A stretch of 64,000 nt of DNA from CAWGXZ01 sp963826695 (GTDB lineage Bacteria > Pseudomonadota > Gammaproteobacteria > Burkholderiales > Burkholderiaceae_C). The notes under the pieces are model-generated. The model worked only from the letters and a program-made list of their open reading frames with translations, was not told where the DNA came from and searched no databases. Both the position numbers and the translations under genes were made by a program. Shown piece after piece: positions 8,143 through 17,302 of this stretch (positions are counted from its first letter, which is position 1; the number at the start of each line of letters is the position of its first letter). The stretch covers positions 186,001-250,000 of the forward strand of contig CAWGXZ010000006.1 in assembly GCA_963826695.1 (NCBI GenBank), written 5' to 3'.

Positions 8143-9390
8143 GTGTCACTGCCGATCTTCCTGCCATGCGCGGCCGGCGTGGAAGCGCTGCTTGCGGAGG
8201 AGGTCGCGCGCCTTTTGCCGGCGGCTCGATGCAGCGCGCGCCGGGGCGGCGTGGCGCTGGCAGGCGGCCCGGCCGAGGTGATGAAACTCAATCTCGAGAG
8301 CCGGCTGGCGCAACGCGTGCTGATCGAGGTGGCAGAAGGCGGCTACCGCGACGAGCGCGATCTCTACGACCTGGCGGCGCAGCTCGACTGGAGCCAATGG
8401 ATCGAGCCGCAGCAGACGCTGCGCGTCGACACCACCGCCCAGCGCAGCCCGCTGCGCAGCCTGAATTTCGCCGCACTGCGCATCAAGGACGCGGTCTGCG
8501 ACACGATGCGCCAGGCTTTCGGCGAGCGACCGAGCGTCGACACGCGCCACCCGGACCTGCCGCTGCTGCTGCACCTGGGACCCGAGCGCGCCATTCTCTA
8601 CATCGACAGCTCGGGCGAGCCGCTCTTCAAACGCGGCTGGCGCGAGGACACCGGCGACGCGCCGCTCAAGGAGACGCTGGCCGCTGCCATGCTCGCCGCT
8701 GCCGGCTGGCGCGGCACGCCGCAGGCGGGTGGCGCGCTGCACGATCCGTGCTGCGGATCGGGCACCGTCGCCATCGAGGCGGCGCAGATCGCCTGCGACA
8801 TCGCCCCGGGATTGAGGCGCCGTTTCGCCTTCGAGCGACTGCGGCCGTTTCGCAGTGCCGAGCGCCGGGCCGAGCTGCAGCGCCTGAAAAGCCACGCCCA
8901 GGCACGGGTGCGGCCGAGTGCCGTGCCGATCCACGCCAGCGATGTCTCGCACCGGATGGTCGACTTCGCCCGGCGCAACGCCGAGCGCGCCGGCGTCGCG
9001 GCAGCGATCGAATTCCACGGCGGCGACGCGCTCGAGCGCCCGGCGCCGGCACTGCCGCCGGACCTGCCCGGCACGCTGATGCTCAATCCGCCGTACGGCG
9101 AGCGGATCGACGTCGCCGGCAAGTCGGCCGGGCATGGCGACGCCGACCACAACAACCGCGCGCTGGCCGGCGACTTCCACGCCCGTCTTGCGGCGCACTG
9201 GAAGCGCGCCTACGCGCCGCATCCTGCCGGCTGGCGCGCGTGGATCCTCAGCCCTGATCCGAAGCTGCCGTCGGCGATGCGGTTGAAGGAGTCGCGCCGT
9301 GTTCCGCTGTGGAACGGACCGATCGAGTGCCGCCTGTTCGGCTTCGAACTGGTGGCGGGGTCGATGCGGCCGGAGCGGCCGGGCGCCTGA
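8143..9390 (+). CDS. rlmL: 23S rRNA guanine-N2 methyltransferase, RlmL N-terminal type (THUMP domain)
   Basis: The start is GTG at 8143, two bases after the rpoN stop, giving 415 residues that begin SLPIFLPCAAGVEALLAEEV. A THUMP RNA-binding region (about 45-155) precedes a UPF0020 SAM-dependent methylase. The SAM-binding motif is DPCCGSGTVAIEAA and the catalytic motif is NPPYGERI. This is the YcbY/RlmL N-terminal class that makes m2G2445 in 23S rRNA. The RlmK half found in E. coli is absent, which is common for stand-alone versions. It is probably co-transcribed with rpoN. Confidence 0.9.
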   Translation: MSLPIFLPCAAGVEALLAEEVARLLPAARCSARRGGVALAGGPAEVMKLNLESRLAQRVLIEVAEGGYRDERDLYDLAAQLDWSQWIEPQQTLRVDTTAQRSPLRSLNFAALRIKDAVCDTMRQAFGERPSVDTRHPDLPLLLHLGPERAILYIDSSGEPLFKRGWREDTGDAPLKETLAAAMLAAAGWRGTPQAGGALHDPCCGSGTVAIEAAQIACDIAPGLRRRFAFERLRPFRSAERRAELQRLKSHAQARVRPSAVPIHASDVSHRMVDFARRNAERAGVAAAIEFHGGDALERPAPALPPDLPGTLMLNPPYGERIDVAGKSAGHGDADHNNRALAGDFHARLAAHWKRAYAPHPAGWRAWILSPDPKLPSAMRLKESRRVPLWNGPIECRLFGFELVAGSMRPERPGA

Positions 9391-9397
9391 TGCGGGC

Positions 9398-10153
9398 TTA
9401 GCCGCCGAGCGCCAGCAGCGCAAGCGCAGCAAGCGGCGCCGTATCGGCGCGCAGCACGCGGCTGCCGAGGGACAGCGGCTGGAAGCCGGCTTCTCGCGCC
9501 GCCGCCTCCTCGAGCGGGCTCAGACCGCCCTCGGGACCGCTGAGGACGCTACAAGCCCCTTCGGCGCTCGAAAGGGCGCACGGCGGCGCGCCGCCCTGCA
9601 GCGAGAGCAGCCATCGCCGCTCCGTGCCGGCCGGCATCGCCGCCGGCTGGCGCAGCCAGTCGCCGAGCGCGGCCACGGGAGCCACCTCCGGCACCCGGGT
9701 GCGTCCGCACTGCTCGCTCGACGCCGTGGCCACCGCCTGCCAGTGGCGGCGCTTCTTCTCGGCACGTTCGCCATCCAGTCGAAGGACCGAGCGCTCGCAG
9801 ACCAGCGGTTGCAGTGCGGCGGCACCGAGTTCGGTGGCCTTCTCGACCAGCCAGTCCATGCGCTCGTTGGCCGGCATGCCGAAGGCAAGCAGCACCCGCG
9901 TCCGCAGCTCGCGATCGACGGGATCGAAGCCGTCGATGCACACCTCGACCTCGTTGCGGCCCATGCGCACGACCGAGGCGGCGTACTCGCCACCGTCGCC
10001 GTTGAACAGCGTCAGCGGGTCGCCCGGCTGCAGCCGCAGCACCTGGGCGTGCCGGGCGGCGCCAGCCGGCAGGCCGATCGTCGCGCCGCTAGCGAGCGGG
10101 GCGGCGACGTGGAAGCGCGGCGCGGCGCGCTGGCGGCGAGCGTCCGGGTTCAA
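9398..10153 (-). CDS. rsmE: 16S rRNA m3U1498 methyltransferase RsmE
   Basis: RsmE methylates U1498 of 16S rRNA and is a SPOUT-class knotted enzyme. The conserved N-terminus APRFHVAAPL follows a PUA-like domain (HAQVLRLQPGDPLTLFNGDG). The knot has LSGPEGGLSPLEE and LGSRVLRADTAPLAAL. No ATG or GTG lies in frame near the conserved start. The only plausible codon is TTG at 10153-10151, which overlaps the stop of the upstream acyl-CoA ligase as TTGA. This gives 251 residues against about 243 normally, and suggests translational coupling. It is convergent with rlmL, 7 bases apart. Confidence 0.9.
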   Translation of the reverse strand: MNPDARRQRAAPRFHVAAPLASGATIGLPAGAARHAQVLRLQPGDPLTLFNGDGGEYAASVVRMGRNEVEVCIDGFDPVDRELRTRVLLAFGMPANERMDWLVEKATELGAAALQPLVCERSVLRLDGERAEKKRRHWQAVATASSEQCGRTRVPEVAPVAALGDWLRQPAAMPAGTERRWLLSLQGGAPPCALSSAEGACSVLSGPEGGLSPLEEAAAREAGFQPLSLGSRVLRADTAPLAALALLALGG

Positions 10154-11835
10154 GCGACTGCGCGCAGCTCGCGCCGCAGCACCTTGCCGACGGGCGTCTT
10201 CGGCAGCTCGCTGCGGAACTCGATCACCCGCGGATGCTTGTAGCCGGTCAGCCGCGCATTGCAGAACGCGCGGACGTCGGCTTCGGTGAGTGCCGGATCG
10301 CGCCGGACGATCACCAGCTTGACCGCCTCGCCGGTCTTCTCGTCGGCGACGCCGACCGCCGCGCATTCGAGCACGCCGCTCAGCTGGGTGACGACCTCCT
10401 CGAGTTCGTTCGGGTAGACATTGAAACCGCTGACCAGAATCATGTCCTTCTTGCGGTCGATGATCCTGAAGTAGCCGCGCTCGTCGGCGGTGCCGATGTC
10501 GCCGGTGCGGAAGAAGCCGTCGGCGGTCATCGCCTTGGCGGTCTCGTCGGGGCGCTGCCAGTAGCCCGCCATGACCTGCGGCCCGCGGATGGCGATCTCG
10601 CCGGGGGCACCCGGCGCCACGGCATGGCCGTCGTCGTCGAGCAGCACCACGTCGGTCGAGGGCAGCGGCATGCCGATCGTGCCACTGAAGGCGCTGCTGT
10701 CGACCGGGTTGCAGGTCGCGCCCGGCGAGGTCTCCGAGAGCCCGTAGCCTTCGACGATCGGGCAGCCGGTCTTTTCGAGCCACAGCCTGGCGGTGGCGCT
10801 CTGCACCGCCATGCCGCCGCCGACCGATATCTTCAGATGGCTCCAGTCGACCGTGGCGAAATCGGCATGGCTGGCGACCGCGTTGAAGAGGGTGCTCACG
10901 GCCGGGAAGCTGTGGAAGCGCTCGCCGGCCAGGGTTTTCAACAGCGCCGGGATGTCGCGCGCATTCGGGATCAGCAGGTTGCAGCCGCCCATCCGCAGCC
11001 CGAGCATGACGTTGGTGTTGAAGCCGAAGATGTGATAGATCGGCAGCGCGCAGACGGTGACGATCTGCTGGCCGGCGGGAATCTTCTTCAGCGCCGGCTG
11101 GTACCAGGCCTCGGACTGCAGCAGGTTGGCCACGAGGTTGCGGTGCAGCAGCACCGCTCCCTTGCTGACCCCGGTGGTGCCGCCGGTGTACTGCAGCACG
11201 GCGATGTCGTCGGGTCGCGGTGCGGCCTTGGCCAGCGGCAGCGTGCCACCGGCCGACAGCGCATCGACCATCCTCGCCGCGGACGGGAGGTCGAATGGCG
11301 GCACCAGCTTCTTGACGCGGCGCACCACATGGTTGACCAGCAGCGCCTTCGGGAATCCGAGCAGGTCGCCGAGCGCGGTCACGACGATCTTCAGCGGCGG
11401 CAGCGCCGGCAGGCACTGCTGCAGCGTTGCCGCGAAGTTCTCGAGGATGACGATCACCCGGGCGCCCGAGTCCTTCAGCTGGTGTTCGAGTTCGCGCGGG
11501 GTGTAGAGCGGATTGACGTTGACGACGGTGAAGCCGGCGCGCAATACGGCGGCGATGGCGACGGGGTACTGCGGGATGTTGGGCATCATCAGCGCCACCC
11601 GGTCGCCGGGCGCAAGGCCCAGGCTCTGCAGGTAGGCGGCAAAGCTTGCCGACGCCTCGTCCACCTGGCGGTAGCTGAACGACTTGCCCATGAACTTGTA
11701 CGCCGGCAGCTCGGCATGGCGCGCGAAGCTTTCGTCGAGCAGCGCGACCAGGCTGGGATACGCATCCGGGTCGACGGTTGGTGCCACGCCTGCCGGGTAG
11801 TGCTTCAACCAGGGTCTGTCCATCGTCGGCTCCAT
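10150..11835 (-). CDS. fadD: Long-chain fatty acid--CoA ligase
   Basis: This ANL-superfamily enzyme activates fatty acids to acyl-CoA through an acyl-AMP. The AMP-binding P-loop is YTGGTTGVSKGA, the A5 motif GYGLSETSPG, and the hinge region is YFRIIDRKKDMILVSGFNVYP. The C-terminal catalytic Lys lies in LPKTPVGKVLRREL. The 561-residue length fits FadD. A second ATG at residue 5 is an alternative start. It lies downstream of the pntB terminator and overlaps the rsmE TTG start. Confidence 0.93.
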   Translation of the reverse strand: MEPTMDRPWLKHYPAGVAPTVDPDAYPSLVALLDESFARHAELPAYKFMGKSFSYRQVDEASASFAAYLQSLGLAPGDRVALMMPNIPQYPVAIAAVLRAGFTVVNVNPLYTPRELEHQLKDSGARVIVILENFAATLQQCLPALPPLKIVVTALGDLLGFPKALLVNHVVRRVKKLVPPFDLPSAARMVDALSAGGTLPLAKAAPRPDDIAVLQYTGGTTGVSKGAVLLHRNLVANLLQSEAWYQPALKKIPAGQQIVTVCALPIYHIFGFNTNVMLGLRMGGCNLLIPNARDIPALLKTLAGERFHSFPAVSTLFNAVASHADFATVDWSHLKISVGGGMAVQSATARLWLEKTGCPIVEGYGLSETSPGATCNPVDSSAFSGTIGMPLPSTDVVLLDDDGHAVAPGAPGEIAIRGPQVMAGYWQRPDETAKAMTADGFFRTGDIGTADERGYFRIIDRKKDMILVSGFNVYPNELEEVVTQLSGVLECAAVGVADEKTGEAVKLVIVRRDPALTEADVRAFCNARLTGYKHPRVIEFRSELPKTPVGKVLRRELRAVA

Positions 11836-11919
11836 CAGGTGGTCGATTCTGACGTTGGCCTGACAGGAGCCGCATCGGGGAATTCGCGAGCGCGAGCCGG
11901 CATTTCACGGCGGGCATTA

Positions 11920-11944
11920 AAAAGGGCCGATAAACGGCCCTTTT
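11920..11944 (-). terminator. Rho-independent terminator after pntB
   Basis: A perfect 10-bp stem AAAAGGGCCG / CGGCCCTTTT encloses a 5-base loop at 11930-11934. The A/T ends make it usable in both directions. It sits 20 bases after the pntB stop and before the fadD gene, separating the transhydrogenase operon from fadD-rsmE. Confidence 0.85.
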
Positions 11945-11964
11945 AGGCGAGCGGCGGACCGGCG

Positions 11965-13402
11965 CTACTCCACCGCCTTCACCATGTCCTCGATGACCTT
12001 CTTCGCATCGCCGAAGACCATCATCGTCTTGTCCATGTAGAACAGTTCGTTGTCCAGGCCTGCGTAGCCTGCGGCCATCGAGCGCTTGTTGACGATCACC
12101 GTCTTGGCCTTGTAGGCCTCCAGGATCGGCATGCCGTAGATCGGCGTGCCCTTGGTGAGTGCGGCCGGGTTCACCACGTCGTTGGCACCCAGGATGATCG
12201 CCACGTCGGCCTGCGCGAACTCGCCGTTGATGTCCTCCATCTCGAACACCTGGTCGTACGGCACTTCCGCTTCGGCCAGCAGCACGTTCATGTGCCCCGG
12301 CATGCGGCCCGGCAACCGGGTGGATCGCGTACTTCACCGTCACCCCCTTGTGCGTCAGCTTCTCGGCCAGCTCGTTGACCGCATGCTGCGCCCGCGCCAC
12401 CGCCAGGCCGTAGCCCGGGACGATGATCACCGTGTCGGCATTGCTCAGCATGTAGGCCGCGTCGTCGGCGCTGCCGCTCTTCACCGGGCGCGCCTCGGTG
12501 GAGCCGGCCGCCGCAGTCGTCGCCTCGCCGCCGAAGCCGCCCAGGATGACGCTGAAGAACGAGCGGTTCATCGCCTTGCACATGATGTAGCTCAGGATCG
12601 CGCCCGACGATCCGACCAGCGAGCCGGCGATGATCAGCATGCTGTTGTTCAGGCTGAAGCCGATGCCCGCAGCCGCCCAGCCCGAGTAGCTGTTGAGCAT
12701 CGAGACCACCACCGGCATGTCGGCGCCGCCGATCGGGATGATGATCAGCACGCCCATGACGAAGGCGATCGCCAGCATGGCGAAGAACGCGGTCCAGTTC
12801 TCGGTGAACATGAACACCAGTCCGAAGCCGAGCATCGCCACGCCGAGCACCAGGTTGACCATGTGCTGGCCGGCGAACTGCACCGGGGCACCCTGGAACA
12901 GCCGGAACTTGTAGCGCCCGGCGAGCTTGCCGAAGGCGATCACCGAGCCGCTGAAGGTGATCGCGCCGATGGCCGCACCCAGGAACAGCTCGAGCCGGTT
13001 GCCGGTCGGGATCGGGTTGCCCTTCTCCGTGATGCCGAAGGCGTACGGCTCGGCGACCGCGGCAACCGCAATGAACACCGCCGCCAGGCCGATCATGCTG
13101 TGCATGAAGGCAACCAGCTCGGGCATCTTGGTCATCTCGACCCGCTTGGCCATCACCGCGCCGGCACCACCGCCGACGAGCAGCGCAAGCAGCACCCAGC
13201 CGAGACCGGCCGCGGCCGAGACCTCGGCCCGCTCGGCGAGCTTGAAGATCAGCGCGGCGGTGGTCACGACGGCGATCGCCATCCCGACCATGCCGAAGAA
13301 ATTGCCGCGGATCGAGGTCGTCGGATGCGACAGCCCCTTCAGCGCCTGGATGAAGCAGACGCTCGCGACCAGGTAGAGCAGCGTAACGACGTCGATGCTC
13401 AT
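11965..13402 (-). CDS. pntB: NAD(P) transhydrogenase beta subunit PntB, single-base frameshift
   Basis: PntB carries the NADP-binding domain III and most of the membrane helices of proton-translocating transhydrogenase. The part from 13402 encodes many hydrophobic helices and the start of domain III (DTVIIVPGYGLAVARAQHAV). It runs cleanly to AIHPVAG near 12312, and the conserved continuation RMPGHMNVLLAEA is in the next frame. One extra G in the run at 12308-12310 explains this. Removing it gives 478 residues, the family length, ending in KKVIEDMVKAVE. The start overlaps the pntAB stop (ATGA). Because the domain is otherwise intact, a consensus error is more likely than loss. Confidence 0.93.
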
Positions 13403-13728
13403 TGCGCGCCTCCGGCAGGTGCGGCCGGGGCGACCTTGCGCTCCTTCTTCTTGAACATCTCGAGCATGCGCCGCGTGACCAGGAAGCCGCCGAAGACGTT
13501 GACCGCGGCGAGTGCCACCGCCAGCACGCCCATGGTCTTGCCCAGGCCGGTGACGGTGAGCGCTGCCGCCAGCATCGCGCCGACGATGACGATCGCCGAG
13601 ATGGCGTTGGTGACCGCCATCAGCGGCGTGTGCAGCGCCGGCGTGACGGTCCAGACGACGTGGTAGCCGACGTAGATCGCCAGCACGAAGATGATCAGGT
13701 TGGTGATCGTCGGGGAGATGAGTTCCAT
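13399..13728 (-). CDS. pntAB: NAD(P) transhydrogenase alpha subunit, membrane part PntAB
   Basis: This small 109-residue membrane subunit has three hydrophobic helices (LIIFVLAIYVGYHVVW, AISAIVIVGAMLAAALTV, MGVLAVALAAVNVFGGFLV) and a charged C-tail. It corresponds to the C-terminal part of E. coli PntA, which is a separate gene in three-gene systems. It sits between pntAA and pntB in the same operon. Its stop overlaps the pntB start by four bases. Confidence 0.95.
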   Translation of the reverse strand: MELISPTITNLIIFVLAIYVGYHVVWTVTPALHTPLMAVTNAISAIVIVGAMLAAALTVTGLGKTMGVLAVALAAVNVFGGFLVTRRMLEMFKKKERKVAPAAPAGGAQ

Positions 13729-13755
13729 GGCCGCTCCTTGTGGCTTCTTGTCTGG

Positions 13756-14871
13756 TTACTTGCGCCTGACCTCGCCCGCCTGGGTCATCAGGCAGGCGGC
13801 GACGATGTCGTCGTCCATCGGCACGCTGAAGTTGCCGTCCTTGGGCAGCACCAGCTTGAGGAAGTCGAGCACGTTGCGGGCGTAGAGCGCGCTGGCGTCG
13901 GCGGCAACCAGCGCCGGCAGGTTGGTCTCGCCGACGATGGTCACGCCGTGGCGGATGACCGTCTGGCCCGCCACCGTCAGCGGGCAGTTGCCGCCGGCGG
14001 GTGCGGCCATGTCGACGATGACGCTGCCCGGCTTCATCGACCGGACCATGTCCTCGGTGACCAGCACCGGCGCGGCACGGCCGGGGATCAGCGCGGTGGA
14101 AATCACGATGTCGGCAGCGGCCACCTTCTTGGCCACTTCGGCCTTCTGCCGGTCGAGCCAGCTCTGCGGCATCGGCCGGGCGTAGCCACCGACGCCAACG
14201 GCGGCTTCCTTCTCCTCGGCGGTCTCGTAGGCCACGTCGATGAACTTGGCGCCGAGCGACTCGACCTGCTCCTTGACCGAAGGCCGCACGTCGCTGGCCT
14301 CGATCACCGCGCCGAGCCGCTTGGCGGTGGCGATCGCCTGCAGGCCGGCGACGCCGACGCCGAGGATCACGACCCGCGCGGCCTTGATGGTGCCGGCAGC
14401 GGTCATCATCATCGGGAACAGCCGCTGGTAGCGGTCGGCGGCGATCATCACCGCCTTGTAGCCGGCGACGTTGGCCTGCGAGGAGAGCACGTCCATGCTC
14501 TGCGCCCGGGTGGTGCGCGGCGCGGCTTCGAGCGCAAAGCTGGTCACGCCGGCCCTGGCGATGCGCTCGAGCCCTTCGCGGTCGAAGGGGTTGAGCATGC
14601 CGACGAGGTTGGCACCGCTCTTCATCTGCGCCAGCTCGGACTCCGACGGTGCACGCACCTTGAGCACGAGGTCGCAGGCGAGTGCGCCTGCAGCGTCGGT
14701 GATTTCGGCGCCGGCGGCGACGAAAGCCTCGTCGGTCGCGGCAGCCCTCACGCCCGCGCCCGACTCGATGCGCAGCGCATGACCCTGCGCCTTGAGCTTC
14801 TTGACCGTCTCGGGGGACGCGGCCACGCGCGTCTCGCCGGCCGCCGTCTCTAGCGGTACTCCGATCAGCAT
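13756..14871 (-). CDS. pntAA: NAD(P) transhydrogenase alpha subunit part 1, PntAA
   Basis: This soluble domain I binds NAD(H) and passes hydride to PntB. ATG at 14871 follows a strong GGAGGA ribosome site and yields 371 residues starting MLIGVPLETAAGETRVAASP, the alanine-dehydrogenase-like N-terminus. The nucleotide motif GVGVAGLQAIATAKRLGA and the RPSVKEQVESLGA region are typical. It is the first gene of pntAA-pntAB-pntB. The open frame continues far upstream of 14871, but that region is antisense to nudJ and not part of the gene. Confidence 0.95.
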   Translation of the reverse strand: MLIGVPLETAAGETRVAASPETVKKLKAQGHALRIESGAGVRAAATDEAFVAAGAEITDAAGALACDLVLKVRAPSESELAQMKSGANLVGMLNPFDREGLERIARAGVTSFALEAAPRTTRAQSMDVLSSQANVAGYKAVMIAADRYQRLFPMMMTAAGTIKAARVVILGVGVAGLQAIATAKRLGAVIEASDVRPSVKEQVESLGAKFIDVAYETAEEKEAAVGVGGYARPMPQSWLDRQKAEVAKKVAAADIVISTALIPGRAAPVLVTEDMVRSMKPGSVIVDMAAPAGGNCPLTVAGQTVIRHGVTIVGETNLPALVAADASALYARNVLDFLKLVLPKDGNFSVPMDDDIVAACLMTQAGEVRRK

Positions 14872-14979
14872 GGATCTCCTCCGGCGATTGTTGTTTTGTT
14901 GGAGGCGGAGCTTACACAAAGTGCCGCCCGGCGCGGCGCATGCATCGGTGGCTATTCGTGGCGCCGATAGACTGCAGCG

Positions 14980-15489
14980 ATGAGCGAACGCTGGAAGCCG
15001 AACGTCACCGTGGCCGCAATCGTCGTGCGCGGCGAGGCCGACGCGGCTGAATACCTGCTGGTCGAGGAGGAAACGCCCGAAGGGCTGATGCTGAACAACC
15101 CCGCCGGGCACCTCGACCTCGGCGAATCGCCGCAGGAGGCCGTGATCCGCGAGGCGCTCGAGGAAACCGGGCGCGCCTTCGCGCCGCAGTTTCTCGTCGG
15201 TATCTACCTGGCACGCCAGCAGCGGCCGACGCGCGGCGAAGACACGACCTACCTGCGCTTCGCCTTCGGCGGCAGCGTCGGCGAGCGCGAAGCCGGCCGT
15301 GCGCTCGACGCCGGCATCGTGCGAACGCTCTGGTTGACGCTCGACGAGTTGCGCGCCAGCCGCGCGCGGCACCGCAGCGCGCTGGTGCTGCGCTGCATCG
15401 AGGACCATGCCGCCGGCCGGCGCTTTCCGCTGGAGGCGATTTCCGTCGACGCGACGCTCTACGCGCCGGCGGTCAAGTCGGGCGCATGA
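14980..15489 (+). CDS. nudJ: Nudix hydrolase, NudJ-like
   Basis: The 169-residue protein has a complete Nudix box (GHLDLGESPQEAVIREALEE, then TGR) at about residues 46-68, which binds metal for pyrophosphate hydrolysis. NudJ of E. coli hydrolyses nucleoside triphosphates and HMP-PP. It is also encoded directly before mnmA, so synteny supports the name. The stop overlaps the mnmA start (ATGA at 15486). It diverges from pntAA with 108 bases between. Confidence 0.88.
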   Translation: MSERWKPNVTVAAIVVRGEADAAEYLLVEEETPEGLMLNNPAGHLDLGESPQEAVIREALEETGRAFAPQFLVGIYLARQQRPTRGEDTTYLRFAFGGSVGEREAGRALDAGIVRTLWLTLDELRASRARHRSALVLRCIEDHAAGRRFPLEAISVDATLYAPAVKSGA

Positions 15490-16616
15490 ACGTGCAGTCC
15501 AGCGATCGGCCCGCGCGCCAGCGTGTCGTCGTCGGCCTTTCCGGCGGGGTCGATTCGGCCGTCTCGGCGTACCTGCTCAAGCGGCAAGGGCACGAGGTCG
15601 TCGGGCTGTTCATGAAGAACTGGGAAGACGACGATGACGACGCGTACTGCTCGTCGCGGCAGGATTTTCTCGACGCGGCGAGCGTCGCCGACGTGCTCGG
15701 CATCGAGATCGAGCATGTCAACTTTGCCGCCGACTACAAGGACCGCGTCTTTGCCGAGTTTTTGCGCGAGTACCAGGCGGGTCGCACGCCCAACCCGGAC
15801 GTGCTGTGCAACGCCGAGATCAAGTTCAAGGCCTTTCTGGACCACGCGCTGCGGCTCGGCGCCGAACGCATCGCCACCGGCCACTATGCCCGGGTACGCG
15901 AACGCAGCGGCGCCTTCGAACTGCTCAAGGGACTCGATCCGCTGAAGGATCAGAGCTATTTCCTGCACCGGCTGAACCAGGCGCAGCTTGCGCGCACGCT
16001 GTTTCCGGTCGGCGAGCTGCCGAAGACCGAGGTGCGGCGCATCGCCGCCGAGATCGGGCTGCCGAATGCGCGCAAGAAGGATTCGACCGGCATCTGCTTC
16101 ATCGGCGAGCGGCCATTCCGCGAGTTCCTCAACCGCTATCTCGCCAGCAGCCCGGGGCCGATCGAAGACGACAACGGCCGCCGGGTCGGCGAGCATGTCG
16201 GCCTCAGCTTCTACACGCTGGGCCAGCGCAAGGGCATCGGGCTCGGCGGCATCAAGGAGCGCGGTGCTGCCCGGGGTGGTGCCGATCACGAGCCGTGGTT
16301 CGTCGCCCGCAAGGAAATGGCGACGAACACGCTGGTCGTCGTGCAGGGCCACGATCATCCGTGGCTGCGCTCGATGCGGCTGACCGCGAGCGATGTCAGC
16401 TGGGTTTCCGGTCGTGCTCCGGCTGGCAGCTCGTACGGCGCAAAAACGCGCTACCGCCAGGCCGATGCCGCCTGCCGCTTCGAGGGCGATGCGCCGGCGA
16501 ACGGCTTCGCGCTGGCCTTCGACGAAGCCCAGTGGGCGGTGACGCCGGGGCAATCGGCCGTCGTCTACGACGGCGAGGTTTGCCTCGGCGGTGGCGTCAT
16601 TGCCGCGGCGCAATAA
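15486..16616 (+). CDS. mnmA: tRNA-specific 2-thiouridylase MnmA
   Basis: MnmA thiolates U34 of tRNA-Lys, -Glu and -Gln using ATP and persulfide sulfur. The PP-loop is GLSGGVDSA near residues 18-26. The two catalytic Cys are in NPDVLCNAEIKF and STGICFIGE. The conserved KDQSYFLHRL and the C-terminal beta-barrel are present. The 376-residue length is full. It is translationally coupled to nudJ. Confidence 0.97.
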   Translation: MNVQSSDRPARQRVVVGLSGGVDSAVSAYLLKRQGHEVVGLFMKNWEDDDDDAYCSSRQDFLDAASVADVLGIEIEHVNFAADYKDRVFAEFLREYQAGRTPNPDVLCNAEIKFKAFLDHALRLGAERIATGHYARVRERSGAFELLKGLDPLKDQSYFLHRLNQAQLARTLFPVGELPKTEVRRIAAEIGLPNARKKDSTGICFIGERPFREFLNRYLASSPGPIEDDNGRRVGEHVGLSFYTLGQRKGIGLGGIKERGAARGGADHEPWFVARKEMATNTLVVVQGHDHPWLRSMRLTASDVSWVSGRAPAGSSYGAKTRYRQADAACRFEGDAPANGFALAFDEAQWAVTPGQSAVVYDGEVCLGGGVIAAAQ

Positions 16617-16630
16617 CGGAGCCGACTGCG

Positions 16631-17275
16631 ATGTACCTGCCCACGCATTTTGCCGAGACCCGGCCCGAGGTCCTGCGCCGCGCAATCGACGACCACCCGC
16701 TCGGACTGCTGATCACGCCCGGGGAGGCGGCCCCTGGCCCCGCCCCCGTCGCCGACGACCTGCCGTTCCTGCTCGACGCCGCTCCCCAGCCCTCCGGTAC
16801 GCTGCGGGCGCACGTTGCCCGTGCCAATCCGCTCTGGCGTCGGGCCGACGGCGCCGAGGTGCTGGTGGTCTTTCAGGGACCGCAGGCCTACGTCAGCCCG
16901 GGCTGGTATCCGGGCAAGCGGGAACACGGCAAGGTCGTGCCGACCTGGAACTATGTGATGGTGCAGGCGCGCGGCCGGCTGCGCGCGATCGACGACCCGG
17001 CGTGGCTGCGCCGCTTCCTCGACCGGCTGACCGCCCGCAACGAGGGCCGCAGGGCAGCGCCATGGCAGATCGGCGACGCACCCGAGGACTTCGTCCAAGC
17101 CCAGTTGCGCGGCATCGTCGGCATCGAGATCGAGCTGAGCGCCTTGATCGGCAAGTGGAAGGTGAGCCAGAACCGCTCACCGGCCGATCGCGATGGCGTC
17201 GCTGCCGGGCTGGACGCCGAAGGTCGGCCAGGCGCCGGGGAGATGGCCGGCCAGGTGCGCAAACCCGGCACCTGA
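16631..17275 (+). CDS. FMN-binding negative transcriptional regulator, PaiB family
   Basis: ATG at 16631, 15 bases after mnmA, gives 214 residues. The sequence MYLPTHFAETRPEVLRRAI is the standard PaiB start. A split-barrel FMN-binding fold follows (ARANPLWRRADGAEVLVVFQG, AYVSPGWYPGKREHGKVVPTWNY). PaiB of Bacillus was described as a repressor of sporulation genes, but the fold is that of a flavin-binding oxidoreductase-like protein. The role here is unknown. It ends 27 bases from the convergent ssb gene. Confidence 0.88.
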   Translation: MYLPTHFAETRPEVLRRAIDDHPLGLLITPGEAAPGPAPVADDLPFLLDAAPQPSGTLRAHVARANPLWRRADGAEVLVVFQGPQAYVSPGWYPGKREHGKVVPTWNYVMVQARGRLRAIDDPAWLRRFLDRLTARNEGRRAAPWQIGDAPEDFVQAQLRGIVGIEIELSALIGKWKVSQNRSPADRDGVAAGLDAEGRPGAGEMAGQVRKPGT

Positions 17276-17302
17276 AGAGCCCCGGCGACGCCCGGTCTGC
17301 GC

